From NCBI GenBank assembly GCA_020881915.1, contig JAJFPB010000008.1, positions 3,224,001 through 3,288,000 of the forward strand: a DNA stretch of 64,000 bases, given 5' to 3'. The notes beneath the pieces are model-generated. The model did not search any database, was not told where the DNA came from, and worked only from the letters and a program-made list of their open reading frames with translations. Of the stretch, positions 32,533 through 43,774 are shown piece after piece. The translations under genes and the position numbers were made by a program. The first letter of the stretch is position 1. Each line of letters begins with the position of its first letter. Origin of the DNA: Paramyrothecium sp. XJ0827. Its lineage: Eukaryota; Ascomycota; Sordariomycetes; Hypocreales; Stachybotryaceae.

Positions 32533-33109
32533 GTTCACGAAGCTTCAAATCTACAATAACTGGGCAAATCAATATCTAAATTGCATTCCAAACTGAGAAA
32601 AGCTTGTTGTATTTTCGGTATGCTGAGTTCTCCTGATAATAGTCCCGCCCGCACACATCGCCCATCATCATTTAATGGAAAGGGTAGGGTCTCAGTCCTA
32701 GATTTGTGCTGTGCCTTAGTAATTAGAACGTCGGGCCAATTTCTAGGACCTCTTGGAGGCCTCCGAAAGAGCTGTACCAAAGTGCGCCACAGACTGAGGC
32801 AAGATTGAGGACCAGGGCACAAAAAGAGATCCCTATTTATTTAAGTCGGCGGCCTACCCTGAGGCCCTTTTTCCCATTTTCCCTCGAACTACTCGACTGG
32901 AAACGGAAGGGCGAGGTTCAATTACAGTTTGTCACCTGATTAGACAATATGCACGTAAGCCTCTATAACCCTGGTCTACGAGTCATGACACCTAGGATCG
33001 TAAAGCTTAGACCAAACAAGTGCTTAGTGCCTCAGGCATCTAGATGACAAACTTTGCAACCACACTACAAGGCCTGCCCCCCAAAACCTCACCCATCTGT
33101 AGATATCGC

Positions 33110-34160
33110 TCGCCATGTCCCATCATGAAAAAGAAGAATCTATTGAAGCCGATCCGCGCAATATCAGGCGCAAACTACAGCATGTTCAATTCTCACATGG
33201 GCGCTGGTACGGGCAGGATGGAGACATAAAGAGGGAAAAGTACCTTCTCCCCATTAATAAGGTAGGGAAAACCTTTTACGTGTTTCTGGGCACAATTTGA
33301 CAGGCTTCTAATATTTGATTCAAGAAAGTATCTGTACATGTATATTCAGGGTGTTGATATTAATATGATCTAGCCTTTAATGTGGGTACACTTGATAGCT
33401 CTTAGCTTCCTACCCCTTACTTTACTTAGGATTCCACCTACTATGGAGCCCCCAAAACTTCATGATATTGAAGGGCCGTAGAACACGCTTGGCTCAGACT
33501 GGGACTTTATATATGCATGCTCCCTATATGGTAGTATTAAATGCTGGCAGAGTTTATATGAAAAAATATTCACGTTTGCCCACTCCCCGCTTGGTATGCG
33601 ATTTACTAAACTAATTAATTACAAGGTACCTCAAGCCTGAGATAGGGCGTATAGAGTATATTAAGATTAACTGGGACCTAAGTTGCGATAATGATTCTCT
33701 TCTAGCAACTAGTGCTTTTTGCGAATGGTCCTTGCTACTCCTCGAATTAATGGATTTATTTGGCCGTTCTATGAGAGTCCAGCCTGACCGTACTCGCACC
33801 CAGCTTGCGGCTATTGGGTTCGTTAATATCCAAGAAAGAGTTATCAAAGCTTGCTGTAACCCCTGGCCAAACGACTAGCAGGAAAGGCAATTGGGAAAAT
33901 GGTTTAATCTTGGACTTTCGAAGAGCTTGGCAGCACTGTTGCTTAAACCCATGGCAATAATCCTTGGAAAATCCCAAGATGAAGTTAATATCCTCTGCAA
34001 TTAAGTGGAAAAAGAATTGCGTAAGCTGTCTTGCTACGCGTACTGCAAAATGTAAGTAGCTAAATGACCAGCGCTAGGGGGACAACCACTTACCAATTAG
34101 ATATGTTTGGATAGCGAGAAAGCCCAAGCTAGCAAATGCTACGCCCGGTTGAGGGCCCGA
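33110..34160 (+). pseudogene. Methyltransferase copy in block B, lacking the SAM-binding exon
   Basis: The first exon is recognisable ([23 protein letters not shown]). The sequence then jumps at about 33281 from the start of intron 1 to the start of intron 2, removing exon 2 and with it motif I. Later exons contain stops of RIP type, including CAG to TAG at 33370-33373 and TGG to TAG near 33479. It cannot encode an active methyltransferase. Confidence 0.85.
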
Positions 34161-34394
34161 TATAAATCTGAGATGAAGTTACGAGTTTTTTCTTTGGCGT
34201 ATCGCGCAAGAGACTACGGAACGGTGACCATAAAGATATCTGTTACTTTGTTAGCTTGCCCGACACTGACTGGGAATGAAGACATACAGCTTTTAGAGAC
34301 ATTGCTTGCCATGTCCAATCGTAAAGAATGTGTTCAGCAAGATCCGCGCAATCTAACTGCATATTAGCTGATACTGACTACCGTAGATATCTAC

Positions 34395-34700
34395 CTACAG
34401 TCTACTCTTAAAGATACTACTTCTAGTCCTGCCTATAGCACCAAAAGCCCTTCTTATTGCTGTAGCATGAAAGCTAGATGCAAGAAAAGCACGAAGCAGT
34501 ATATAAGCCCGAGCCGGCGAGTTATTACCGGCAGATATTATCCAAGATGGCAGCCCGTACTTCTTAGTAACTAGCCCAGTTGTGGTACGGAAGCTGATAA
34601 CCACGATGGGGTCCTTTCCTTTATTCTTCAAGTTGCCTCCCTTCGTGGTCCAGCTGCCTGGTCCCTGAACCCGCAAGGACAATGCCGCGAACTCTACAGC
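34395..34700 (-). pseudogene. Asparaginase 3' fragment in block B
   Basis: Encodes the last ~95 residues of the asparaginase-like protein, with changes such as ACVLLRAF to AYILLRAF that trace to TG-to-TA transitions. Homology stops at about 34700. Confidence 0.8.
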
Positions 34701-35884
34701 AACAAAAAGCTACCACACACGTCTGCCTGCAGTCGTAAAGACTCCTTGGAATCATAATGGTTTCCCCAACATTTATATTCCAGGAGCTCCTTTACGGCTG
34801 CAGGTAAGACAGGACGCATCACGTTAAGAGCAAGCCGCGTACACGAAGCATCAATCGGCAGCTGTTGCTTGATCTAACCCGCGACCAACATCCAACGAGC
34901 GACGACGGAACCTGAACATCTGCACAAAGACCGTCTCAAACACACAGTCCCAGACGGGTGTTCTGCCTGTCGCCCCAGCAGAGACCGGACCGTCCCATAA
35001 CGACGAGCTGTCGAACAGAACCGTATCACCTCTCTCGCCGACAAAGCACCAGCCACTCGGCATGCTACGATCGATGCCACAAAAAATAAACAGCCACAGA
35101 CAGATTGGTCCCTGTCGCCTCCTTTGTGAAGAAGGATCGGTGCCCCTTCATCACATTCGTCAATGGCATGCGAGCGTCGACGAGAGAGCTCTCATACTCA
35201 GTAATTCGGCAATTCGGACCGGATGGAGCATCGCACGTCGGGAAGCTTGGTCGGGGAACGACCAACTCGATGACCACCGTGGACTCTGTGTTCCAAGGTA
35301 CGAGAACAAGACGCCGTCTATCCGAAGATGTGTGTGGGCAATCTGGATGGTAGCCGTTACTCAGAACGTCAGTATTTGAGCGAGGCAAACAAGGAACATG
35401 AGGCCTGTGGAGAGCTCAAAAGAACGAGCACGATCGATCGATCACGAGGTCTTGCCTTTATCCAGAGTACACAGTAGTTGAGCTTCGATGACCGTGATGC
35501 ATGATTTACCACTAACCCGGGCAGGATACTTGCCATTGTAGTAGTCGCATCCGACAGTGGCCGAGAAGCACTCGTCTATTGCTTCTTGGGTGAGTGGGGA
35601 TTTGGAGGTCTGGGAAAAAAGAATGGGCTAGGCGGCCCCGTCGCAACGGATTTAGTATTTCAGGACACCCCTGGGGCCTCCTTATGTCCGAGGCCCAAGC
35701 TTTAATGCCCCACCACAATTCCATCCGGATACTGAAGGGGCCCTTGAAATACAATTCTGTGACCAACGTCTTGGATCTATATAGCTAGCATCATCTACTC
35801 CTAGGCTCGTACTACACAGCTCCCTTCTGTATCAAATATCGGGCAAAGACACACCACCACAACCTATTCACGACTCACTACGCT
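34701..35884. other. GC-rich, gene-poor stretch
   Basis: Frames are open on both strands between 34850 and 35390 (for example GERGDTVLFDSSSLWDG on the minus strand) without splice support or clear family. I cannot choose among them. The last ~100 nt are the promoter of the hydrolase gene. Confidence 0.3.
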
Positions 35885-36775
35885 ATGATTACCTCTCGCA
35901 AAGTTAATTTTCCTAGCCGCGGAATCAATGTCGTTGGCAACCTCTACATGTCTTCTCCCTCCATCCTAAACCGCAAACGGGCTGCCATCATTGTCGGCCA
36001 CCCCGGCACTGGTATCAAGGAGCAGGCGTCTGGTCTCTATGCCCAACAGCTTGCCAAATCTGGATTCGTCACTCTTGCTTTCGATGCTGCTTACCAGGGC
36101 GAGAGCGGCGGCGAACCACGTGGCCTGGAAGACCCATCGCAACGGGTTGAGGACTTCAAGAATGCGGTTACATTCCTTTCGACATTGAACGACGAAGTAG
36201 ATCCTGAACGAATTGGATTTGTCGGCATTTGTGCTTCCGGGGGCTACGGGGTGTCCGCGGCGGTGACAGACCTCCGTATGAAGGCGGTGGCGACGGTCTC
36301 TTGTGGCTGCTGGGGTCGGTTGACTCGTGAGAGCATGACCAGAGCAAACCTGCAACAAGCCCTGGCCCAAGCAGGGAGGGACCGCATCGCGGAGGCGAAA
36401 GGCAACCAACCTGCCATGCTCAACATCCTTGACGTTTTTGGGGACGAAGCCAGGGAGTACTACAAGACCCCGCGGGGAGAACATCCTGGCTGTACCAACG
36501 AGTATCCCACAAGGAGCGTAGAGCTCATGGCGGGATATGATTCCTTTCCCTTCATTGACTGGATATCGCCGCGGCCGTTGCTGATGATTGTCGGAAGTGA
36601 GGCGGGGACGCTATACCTCAGCAAGCAAGCAATTGAGCTTGCCAAGGAGCCGAAGGAGCTCTTTGTAATTAAGGGCAAGAAGCACATTGATTTATATGAT
36701 GACACTTCCGAGAGTGTCCCGAAATTAGTCGCCTTTATGGTGAAGTCTTTGTGTTTAGATCCTGGGGAATGGTGA
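35885..36775 (+). CDS. Alpha/beta hydrolase (YcjY/dienelactone-hydrolase-like), 296 aa
   Basis: One uninterrupted frame. VGHPGTGIKEQASG near residue 37 forms the oxyanion region, and GICASGGYG (114-122) carries the nucleophile Ser118. A late strand (LLMIVGSEAGTLY) and KGKKHIDLYD (about 270-280) supply the expected acid and His. The RGEHPGCTNEY segment is a lid insertion. The group includes bacterial YcjY and fungal polyketide-associated hydrolases. No signal peptide, so intracellular. Substrate unknown; no polyketide synthase is nearby. Confidence 0.8.
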   Translation: MITSRKVNFPSRGINVVGNLYMSSPSILNRKRAAIIVGHPGTGIKEQASGLYAQQLAKSGFVTLAFDAAYQGESGGEPRGLEDPSQRVEDFKNAVTFLSTLNDEVDPERIGFVGICASGGYGVSAAVTDLRMKAVATVSCGCWGRLTRESMTRANLQQALAQAGRDRIAEAKGNQPAMLNILDVFGDEAREYYKTPRGEHPGCTNEYPTRSVELMAGYDSFPFIDWISPRPLLMIVGSEAGTLYLSKQAIELAKEPKELFVIKGKKHIDLYDDTSESVPKLVAFMVKSLCLDPGEW

Positions 36776-37314
36776 TCAATTCTCATGGGTAGCTCTGTCT
36801 TGCCCCAGAATTTGGAATTATCTGCAAAGCCAGAGCTACATTATGTCCAAGTCCTGGGCAGTGGATAACATTACTCTATTGATGGTTAGAGATCCAGTAT
36901 TGAGAGCCTGGCAGGATGACGCGTTTTAAGTGTTGAAGGACAAGGCAACATCTTATCTCTGATGTCGCGCATTAGCAATATCAGCGAACAACATGTTCGC
37001 TAGTATAAATCAAACAATAGAAGTAAGCTGATGCTTGACGGATGAATTGAACAACACTAAACTGCGCCCAATGGGCTGAAATACCTGACGAACTGATGAA
37101 GAGAACAATCCTCCTTTCGACAACGACATATTCGCGAGTCATCGATCATGACGACGCTGTGACTTTCCCATAAGCGTTGTGCAAGGCCATCTTTCCGAAA
37201 TATTAGATTTCGCGTTTCCAATTTGGGATAAAGACTGTGTTTCCTAGAAAAATACACGATCGCATGGGTTGAGACCAACGAAATATCCTGGAGGTTTAAT
37301 GGATACCACAAGAG
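36776..37314. other. Intergenic; no gene supported
   Basis: A minus-strand frame at 37057-37311 has no support. The stretch separates two convergent genes. Confidence 0.4.
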
Positions 37315-39472
37315 TTAAGGCGTTGGGCATCTCGACCTCAGGTGCCTAAACTCCTGTGCCGTGTAGTTAGGATAACTGTAACCAATGCCATCGATGATGC
37401 GCCTCAAGGGGGCACGATCACCATGGGCCGGAACGAAACTAGCACAAAAAAAGAAACGTGAATTAGTCCACCTTCAGAACTTGATGACGGCAGGAGGTTA
37501 CTCACGTGGTATTTACACCAACACGGTCGGCAGCAAACTTGTTCAGGGCCGCCGTCAGCGTTGCGTGGTTGCTGATGGGCACATTTGCCGTATTTGCGTC
37601 ATCTGCGTCGAAGACTAGTGTGGTGCTGTTGGCTGTGGGGCAGGCCGGTGCTATGTGAGTGTAGCCGTAGTCCGTGGAATGCAGAGATCCCTCCATATGC
37701 ACGAAACTGGCCTGGATGCGGCGATCTTGGAGGACGAACGGCTGATTGGTGCTTTGTTGAAGTGGTCAGTTTCGCGCTGCCCGGACAACTTATCGCACCG
37801 TATTAAGACTCACGTGTAGGTGATGAAGCGATCTCGTGGAATAGTGGAGTAATAAGGAACTGCCTCGTCGAGTGCAATGACTCTTGCACCCGCAGCAACA
37901 TAGTCGGTGACACCGTAAGCATGATCGTGATGGTGGTGCGTAGGCTGTGTATGCGTCAGGTTTAACTTCAGCAGCCTTTCAAGCTATGCACTTACCCAAA
38001 TGTGAGTGACTGATTTTCCGAGTGTTTCTCGCACCCACTGGATGATGAGGAGACTCTGGTGAGGCGGTGCATCCAAAACAACAACAGAGTTCCCAATCTC
38101 AATGACCAGTTGGCGAACACCAGGTGCATTAGTAACAGTCAGCAGCCAGACACCTGGGAGATCTGCCCAGGAATTGACCGCGGTAACGTTCTCAAACGTG
38201 CCAGCGTATTGTCCGTTCCAGCTGTAGACTGCATTGAACTCTCCAATCTCCGCAAAGTCATACAATCTGTCGCGCCTTGGTGCATGAGTTGGCAGGCGCC
38301 CTGGCGGTCCCTCAAAACGTGTCGAATCTATGTTAGAGTTCACAAGAACGTCGCTAACTGAGTAGTCTGAAACAACATTCTCACGGTTGAAGATTGTTTT
38401 GAAGCGGCGAGGGAACTTGACACCATTCACAGTCGTATAATCGTGTACGAGAAGGTCTTGCGTAACTCGGCCGAAGAAGCTGTGGTTCTCATATGATCGA
38501 ATGATGTACGGAAGGCTGGTTACAGTATCGAGAATAATGGACAAGTCCAACGTTCCGTCATACACTGCTTATTGTTAGCAGGGTTTCTACAAAAAAAATC
38601 AAGGGCTAATTCAACTCACCTGCGGGTAGTCGGGTTCCTGCGTTGGTCTCTTCCCACCGCAAAGTGTGGTTCTGGTTGGACAAAATCTGCAAGCCGTCAG
38701 GAACGTGAAGCGACATCATAAGCTCGGATTGGAAGGTAACCAACTGTTGACAAGAGCAAAGGAGACATCTTCGTCGCTTCGCTTACGAGATACGCCGCTA
38801 GAAGCCCTAAGTAACAGTCAGATACGATTTTCACCGAGTCATTATATATCGAGGAGCCTACACACCATCTCTGTAACCTTGGGGCGGGGCGTTGGGAGCG
38901 AATATGCCGAAACTGCCTGCAACAACAGCAGCGAATCCATTTTCTCCACCTTGAACGGCGAGAGAAAAGTCCATGGGCTCTAGGTTAGGTCGAGCCCAGA
39001 TGAAGAAAGCTACATAGAGTCAGCGTTTACGATACACTTTCCTAGATTATTCTCTACTCACATTCTAGAGGATGGAATCTATCAATTCGTTGCTTGACGT
39101 ACGGCTCATCAAAGGCAAAGGAGACATTCTGTCGCCCTGCCCCGGCAATGCTCTGATCCATCGACGTGAGGGTGAAAGTTTGAGCCGTAGATTTCGTTCG
39201 GTAAACCCTTCTTCAGTTAGTCCGAGAACATTTGTCATACATGTCAAGGGCTCTTTGTGGCAAGCATACCCTCCGCCGACGTAGGTCACGTCTCGCACCA
39301 CTGAAAGGCTTTCATTCCCTCCGAGTGCCGCAATTGCTCGAGTTAGAAGCTGCTCGGATGAAGTTGGTGTTTGCCCGTTTCTATCGTTGCCGCTCCGGTT
39401 GTTACCTTGTCCAAGGACAAGGGTGGCCAGAATGGCGACGACGGCAGGAGTGTACTTTCCCAGAGCGACCAT
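37315..39472 (-). CDS. Secreted metallo-beta-lactamase-fold hydrolase, multi-exon (about 500 aa)
   Basis: The start MVALGKYTPAVVAILATLVLGQ is a signal peptide. About eight short introns are needed; examples are GTATGC...GAAG near 39240, GTGAGT...TAG near 39056-39010, GTGTGT...TTAG near 38865, GTGAGT...AATAAG near 38620, GTAAGTGC...CACAG near 37990, and GTGAGT...GCTAG near 37500. The joined protein has an N-terminal beta domain (NVSFAFDEPYVKQRID), a long middle region, and the MBL metal site PTHHHHDHAYG (the HxHxDH motif) after VRETLGKSVTHIW. FVPAHGDRAP supplies a later metal His. The gene ends FRHLRSRCPTP at 37315. All exons are lesion-free. Substrate unknown. Confidence 0.75.
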
Positions 39473-40204
39473 TTTCGAGGTTGCTGGATGATGAACAATG
39501 GTGGCTCAGAGTCTACACAGGAAGAACCGTTCCCAAGTTCAGATGACTGAGCTCATTTATACAAACTTCGTGCGTCAACTGGAACAGTACTATTCTCATG
39601 CATGGTGCATCTAAATTGCCAGCTTACGTTGTGTTACTACATCTGGTCATTGTACGTGACTTGGCATCGGCAGGGTTCAGGAGTTTTAGGGATCTAACAG
39701 CGCAACGACTTCCGAGCCGCGCGGCCAGGCTCCCGGGGTCCTAGATCTTTCGAGTGTGGCAGTGCCCCACGGATGCTGTTCGACCCCGGATCTAGTCGGC
39801 GAGGGGACAGGGACACTGTGGGTGACGCCAGCTGTTCCTCATTTGGACCAGCCGGACCCTAGTGTAAAGTGACGACATGCCCTTGATAAGGATACGTCGT
39901 TCAGGGGCCGAATGACAAATTGCCCAAGGGTCTAGTTTGTAAAGGGCCAAGGCCGGTGCTAGGCCGTAGGAAAGGAGGTTTTCACCATATCTTAAGCCAT
40001 GCGGAGATTGGGAAGTTTGGCTGGCCCGCTCTCTCTCGTGAGGTCACCACGAATGGCCCGCCAACGATCTGGTACCCTGAAACAATTGTTGAGTGAGCTA
40101 GGCAAGGTGGTTATATGCGACGATCTGAAAATGACAGTGATATTGATTTGATACGAACGACTGAAAGGAAAGTTGTCGCAATCGATTACGGCCCAGATGC
40201 GTCT
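39473..40204. other. Intergenic; no gene supported
   Basis: GC-rich, no supported frame. Holds the promoter of the MBL gene. Confidence 0.4.
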
Positions 40205-40497
40205 TTAATACTGGGCGCTGATCGGGTCCCAACCCGGTAGCATCTCATCGATCAACGCTTCCAGCTTCCTCAATCCAGACCTCTTGACCTCGGAGGTTGG
40301 TAACGACGACGAGAACAAAAGCAAAACCGAGATCAACCGAGGTACGCAGTTCTCTTTATCCAAGACAAAACGGACTGGACCTTCCAAATGACGATCCTTC
40401 CCGTTTCCATCCCTCAACCCAATAATAAAGGGTATTGCTTTGCGCTCGTCCGCAACTATTTGAACGATCATCTCACATGCCTTGTTCGGATCATTGT
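40205..40497 (-). pseudogene. C-terminal fragment resembling a short-chain dehydrogenase
   Basis: The frame enters from the edge of the 219-bp repeat as NDPNKACEMIVQIVADE, like the DPxKAA-xIIxIV helix near the end of classical short-chain dehydrogenases. It continues to LEALIDEMLPGWDPISAQY and a stop. No Rossmann motif or YxxxK is present; the rest of the gene is absent. The family call rests on one motif. Confidence 0.4.
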
Positions 40498-40713
40498 TGG
40501 AAGAACTGAGTCCCCCGTGACTTAAGGACCAATATTAAAGTTCAAGTCCTACGATTAAGGTTCAAAGTCCTAGATGGGTTCACTCAGATATATAATGGTC
40601 CGAAGGCATCTCATTGAGATCAGAACAACTTAACCAAGAATAATTACAATCATCATAACATCAATTACATTTTATCCAAGTGCTTTCAGCACCACTGCGT
40701 AATCTGAACAACA
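40495..40713 (-). repeat. 219-bp repeat, copy 1 (inverted copy at 62926-63144)
   Basis: Reverse-complementing this segment gives a sequence that differs from 62926-63144 at one base (A versus T in GCTGAAAGCACTT). It contains a tandem 21-bp motif (AAGTCCTA...GGTTCAAAGTCCTA) and lacks terminal inverted repeats. It holds the 3' end of the gene at 40672-41181. Confidence 0.9.
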
Positions 40714-41181
40714 ATCATTCTCATAGCCTTCATATTGGTCGTCCGGCGCGAATTTGAGCAGTTTTTGCGCAGAATCGTACACGGCGGTGAGGTAGCCATG
40801 GAGATCGTCTGATAGCTTACAACTGACCGTCGCTCCATCGCGGGTCTCAGGCTCGTGGTGATAAATAAGGGCGTTCCCGGAATGAGAGATAATATAGGCT
40901 GGAAGCGCGACGGCCGGTGTTATCGAGCGGATGCCATCTTTTTCCACCAGTATCTCCCGACCCAATCCACCTTCAATCATCAACACGCACTGTCGTTTTG
41001 TCAGATGCAAAGCGGTACGATCTCACAGCGACAAACCTACCCGATTCCAAGAGGCCATTTCCTCGATCTGGTCTTTGGTGAAGGCTCGACGAGCGTCGCC
41101 TTGATCGTTCGGATGTGAAGCATCGCTGTCCGGTGAGAACGCGGCCTCAAGGACCTGAACGGGAACAGCACGGGCAGTCAT
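40672..41181 (-). CDS. Small hypothetical protein (152 aa) ending inside the 219-bp repeat
   Basis: Exon 41181-41041 (47 codons) and exon 40989-40672 join in phase through a 51-nt intron (GTAGGT...GACAG). The N-terminus is MTARAVPVQVLEAAFSPDSD; exon 2 has a beta-rich part (GREILVEKDGIRSITPAVAL, ATVSCKLSDDLHGYL) and ends NDCCSDYAVVLKALG. The last 13-14 residues are encoded by the 219-bp repeat, so the original C-terminus may have been different. No signal peptide. No family recognised. Confidence 0.5.
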
Positions 41182-42229
41182 CTCATAATTGGGAGTGGGC
41201 GCTGCAACGAAGCGAGACGCACGGGTTTACTTCAGTTAAGGGGGTAATGAGGCGATAGGGGAGGAGCAAAGTCCTGGCCAGGGGAACCTGGCGAATACGG
41301 GACGACAATAAGAGAGCAAGCGGGGAATGGCTTGAAGTGTCTCAACTCCTGGTCGGCTGAAAAGACGAACGTTGAGAACAGGAACGTTATCTCATGATGT
41401 CTGAACCATGAGAATGCATGATACTAGCGATCTATTGGAAGCTCTACATCCATATCCCAGCAATATGGCGCAGAGCATGGATCTGCGCCTTACACATTGC
41501 GTAATGTCAACCGTTTCTCTTTGGCTTAATTTAACGTGAATCGAAAGCCCTGGTAGTTCCGGTAATTACAATTGTCACTCAGGGAGTCTGTGGCGTGGCA
41601 AGGAGGGAAGGTTGGGGGAGTGGTTACGACGTTCCGAGGGCGATGCCGATGCTTCTTGCCGACAGCGCCTCACGCTCGCTAAAGACTGAATTCGGATCTC
41701 CTACTTTGCACCTGATATCCATCCTTTTAGTGACGGAATCTTGGTTGAATGCATGCGATGGAAGGCCTGATTCTGTCATGGCATCTCCACCAGACGCTTC
41801 TCGCGGGGGCAACTCACGGTATGTCTCTGTAATATTCATACAAAGTAGCTGGCTCATTTACAACGAAATTAGAGGGTCCCTTTCGGATCATCCACCGTCG
41901 CTCAAACCGCCAACAGGGCCGTTCCGAACTGAGGCGGAGTGCTGGGAGAGGGTGGGCCGAAATCTACCCCGCATTAACCCTTGTCTGCATACTTCGGAGT
42001 CACCCCCCTCTTCCGGCTCTCCGAGAGTGGGGCAGACCAGCATCGACATGCGATCCGCATTGACACCGGTTGATCCGAACATGCTCAGTCGGCCATTTCT
42101 TGATGGGTATCCGAAAGCTGCGCCTCGCTCTATAAGACGTCGAAAACTTGCAGCAGCCCTCCCATTTTCGGACCAATTGTCGGTCATCCTCACGGTCACA
42201 ACATCACAAAGACAAAATATATTTTTGAC
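41182..42229. other. Intergenic; no gene supported
   Basis: A long plus-strand frame (41595-42290) has biased composition and overlaps the start of the next gene in another frame. I do not accept it. Confidence 0.4.
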
Positions 42230-43774
42230 ATGGCTTGGAATTCGTCATGCAGCTTGGCCGCGTTGTCACTCCCCGCCATGGCGGGTGTGAGTGTGCTTGA
42301 TGTAGACGTCTTTGAGCGACGCAACTTCACTTTCGTTCCCGTGCCGGGCATGTTGGCGGACACCGGCACCCTCAACGACCTCAACTTCTGCAACATTACC
42401 GTCACCTACACCCACCCTGGTTGGAACGACACTATCAATGTCCAAACGCTGCTTCCGACTGAGAATTGGAACACCCGGTTCGTGGGTATCGGGGGAGGTG
42501 GTCTCGTTGCCGGTGGAGGACCAATCGGCGATTCTATGATGATGCCGTTCATAGCGTCCGGTTTTGCGGCGTCCACCACCGACGGTGGGCACTCGTCCTC
42601 TCTCGCAGAAGTTGCCCCGCCCACCATATCTTGGGCTTTGACCGGCCCCGGTACTGTCAACTGGCCTTTAACGGTGGACTTTGCCTCCATTACCTTGCAT
42701 GACACGGCCATCATCGGCAAGGCGGTCACTGAGGCGTTTTATGGCGGCCCCCCAACATATTCTTACTTCTCTGGAGGGTCTACCGGCGGCAGACAGGGCC
42801 ACATGCTTGCCCAGAGATACCCGGACGACTATGACGGCATTATTAGCGCATTCCCTGCCATAAACTATGTCAAGTTTTTGTGGTCCAGCATCTGGCCTAC
42901 ATTCATCATGGATCAAATGCGCATCTACCCCCGACCCTGCGAGTTCAATGCTATCAGGGCCGCCGTTGTGTCTGCTTGCGACGGGCTAGACGGGTTAGAG
43001 GATGGGATCATATCCAGAACTGATCTCTGCGACTTCGACCCCCGTTCTATTGTGGGAGCCACCATCGACTGCGATGGCGTCAACCGTACTATCTCCAGTG
43101 CCGCAGCGGACGTCGTCAACGCTGCTTGGACTGGGCCCCGAAGCTCTACGGGACAGTTCCAGTGGTACGGATACAGCAAAGGCATAAATTTGACGGATCC
43201 GAATCTTGGACCAATCTTAACTCAGTGCAACGAAACCGGCACTTGCGAGGCGCTCCCGTTTCCAATTTCGAACGGCTGGGCCCGGAACTGGGTCGTGAAG
43301 GACCCGAACTTTGATTTGAGCACAATCACGCACGAGCAGTGGGACGAGCTCTTTCACGCGTCTGTCAACGAATACGACTCCGTCATTGGCTCTGCCGACC
43401 CGGATCTGACTGCGTTCAAAAGAAGGGGCGGCAAGATGATCACCTGGCACGGAACATCAGACCCGGGTGTTCCAGTTAACGGGACTGTCAACTACTTCAA
43501 TCGTGTCTTGACACATGATCCAGAGGCCAATGATTACTACCGTTTATTCTTGGCCCCTGGCGGCGGACACTGCTTCGGTTGCGGCCCGACTCCTGCAGTC
43601 ACGATGGATTTCATTGTGGACTGGGTGGAGAATGATGTGGCCCCAGACACGTTGCCAGCCTATGGGCCAAACGGACTCAACGAGTTAGTGGAGAGGGTGA
43701 TGTGCTTGTATCCCCGGGTTCAGCACTACACAGGCGGAGATCCGTCGGTGCCTTCATCGTTTACGTGCATCTAG
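42230..43774 (+). CDS. Tannase/feruloyl-esterase-family protein (514 aa) with a changed CS-D-HC motif
   Basis: Intronless. The fold is clear: FVGIGGGGLVAGG (oxyanion region, about 84-96), nucleophile Ser184 in GGSTGGRQG, Asp411 in WHGTSDPGVP, and His447 in GGGHCFGCGP. In this family the Ser and His are each preceded or followed by a Cys that form a disulfide (CS-D-HC). Here the His partner Cys448 is kept but the residue before Ser184 is Gly, so the bridge cannot form. Eight further Cys and several N-glycosylation sites suggest secretion, yet the N-terminus (MAWNSSCSLAALSLP) lacks a convincing signal peptide; an unseen upstream exon is possible. Confidence 0.85.
   Translation: MAWNSSCSLAALSLPAMAGVSVLDVDVFERRNFTFVPVPGMLADTGTLNDLNFCNITVTYTHPGWNDTINVQTLLPTENWNTRFVGIGGGGLVAGGGPIGDSMMMPFIASGFAASTTDGGHSSSLAEVAPPTISWALTGPGTVNWPLTVDFASITLHDTAIIGKAVTEAFYGGPPTYSYFSGGSTGGRQGHMLAQRYPDDYDGIISAFPAINYVKFLWSSIWPTFIMDQMRIYPRPCEFNAIRAAVVSACDGLDGLEDGIISRTDLCDFDPRSIVGATIDCDGVNRTISSAAADVVNAAWTGPRSSTGQFQWYGYSKGINLTDPNLGPILTQCNETGTCEALPFPISNGWARNWVVKDPNFDLSTITHEQWDELFHASVNEYDSVIGSADPDLTAFKRRGGKMITWHGTSDPGVPVNGTVNYFNRVLTHDPEANDYYRLFLAPGGGHCFGCGPTPAVTMDFIVDWVENDVAPDTLPAYGPNGLNELVERVMCLYPRVQHYTGGDPSVPSSFTCI

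Larger units (their letters stand above)
32189..34700. repeat. Block B: inverted, RIP-damaged copy of block A
   Basis: Read in reverse, it matches asparaginase 3' sequence, then directly the methyltransferase 3' end (no rad50/wc-2 insert), the methyltransferase, and GH16 exon 1. Most differences from block A that I compared are CA-to-TA or TG-to-TA, the RIP signature. Confidence 0.85.

Noticed and set aside
34851..35388. Possible dioxygenase-like minus-strand reading (GERGDTVLFDS)
   Set aside because: Only one weak motif, and all frames are open in this GC-rich stretch.
41595..42290. 231-codon plus-strand frame before the tannase-like gene
   Set aside because: Overlaps the tannase start in another frame, no splice signal, no family motif.
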